Shown here in pieces: positions 60,359-60,434 of a stretch of 60,434 nt of DNA. A model generated the notes under the pieces. It saw only the letters and a list, made by a program, of their open reading frames with translations, made no database searches and was not told the origin of the DNA. Within the stretch, counting starts at the first letter, position 1; every line of letters starts with the position of its first letter. The stretch is from Rhizobium sp. ICMP 5592 (GTDB lineage Bacteria; Pseudomonadota; Alphaproteobacteria; Rhizobiales; Rhizobiaceae). Location of the stretch: positions 1 to 60,434 of the forward strand of contig NZ_QSNT01000012.1 of assembly GCF_009498525.1 (NCBI RefSeq), read 5' to 3'. The translations under genes were made by a program, and so were the position numbers.

Positions 60359-60434
<76 letters not shown>

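Overview
The window reads as chromosomal DNA of a fast-growing rhizobium (Rhizobium/Agrobacterium group, Alphaproteobacteria). Support comes from high GC with GC-rich third codon positions, the block murA-DUF2948-hisD-UPF0262-phosphatase-infA-maf-yacG-tRNA-Phe, many ABC sugar-uptake genes each with its own repressor, and a rhizobial-type palindromic repeat. The genus is inferred from gene content and was not tested by alignment.

Layout. 1-3.3 kb: a minus-strand polyol uptake operon (FucU-like mutarotase, SorC regulator, SmoE-type binding protein, start of the permease). 3.5-7.2 kb: two-component system, ROK kinase, CutC. 7.3-10.8 kb: an envelope protein of unknown function, a methyltransferase, a 45-bp repeat and a DHA2 exporter. 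10.8-15.6 kb: the stress operon prkA-yeaH-spoVR. 16.1-21.9 kb: the conserved housekeeping block, all on the minus strand. 22-25.6 kb: tRNA-Thr with an integrase remnant, two VOC proteins and a protein phosphatase. 25.6-30.7 kb: a TetR-controlled RND pump. 31-35 kb: membrane proteins, OsmC, and GntR with galactonate dehydratase. 35.3-37.4 kb: ECF sigma factor, anti-sigma factor and a Bax-inhibitor-1-like protein in one operon. 37.4-39.5 kb: bestrophin, exported MsrA, SlyX. 39.8-45.9 kb: a phosphodiesterase fused into an ABC sugar-type operon, facing a LacI repressor. 46-51.5 kb: AraC with a YWTD propeller, MarR with a TetX-like monooxygenase, and a ketoglutarate-semialdehyde-type dehydrogenase. 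51.7-57.7 kb: MscS channel with a cyclic-nucleotide domain, S10 peptidase, dienelactone hydrolase, exported isochorismatase-fold protein, orphan binding protein. 57.8-60.4 kb: a frameshifted NmrA pseudogene, an XRE regulator with a 42-residue partner, a small C-protein-like XRE regulator with a C-box-like operator, and tRNA-fMet at the edge.

Most of the window is ordinary catabolic and housekeeping sequence. The parts most worth a second look are the C-box-like site before the 88-residue XRE gene, the XRE/42-residue pair, the sigma/anti-sigma/Bax-inhibitor operon with its possibly leaderless promoter, the phosphodiesterase-ABC operon, the MarR/TetX-like pair with twin palindromes, and the integrase scar at tRNA-Thr. 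No CRISPR array, intact insertion sequence, rRNA or complete prophage was seen. All functions are assigned by reading motifs; no database search was run.
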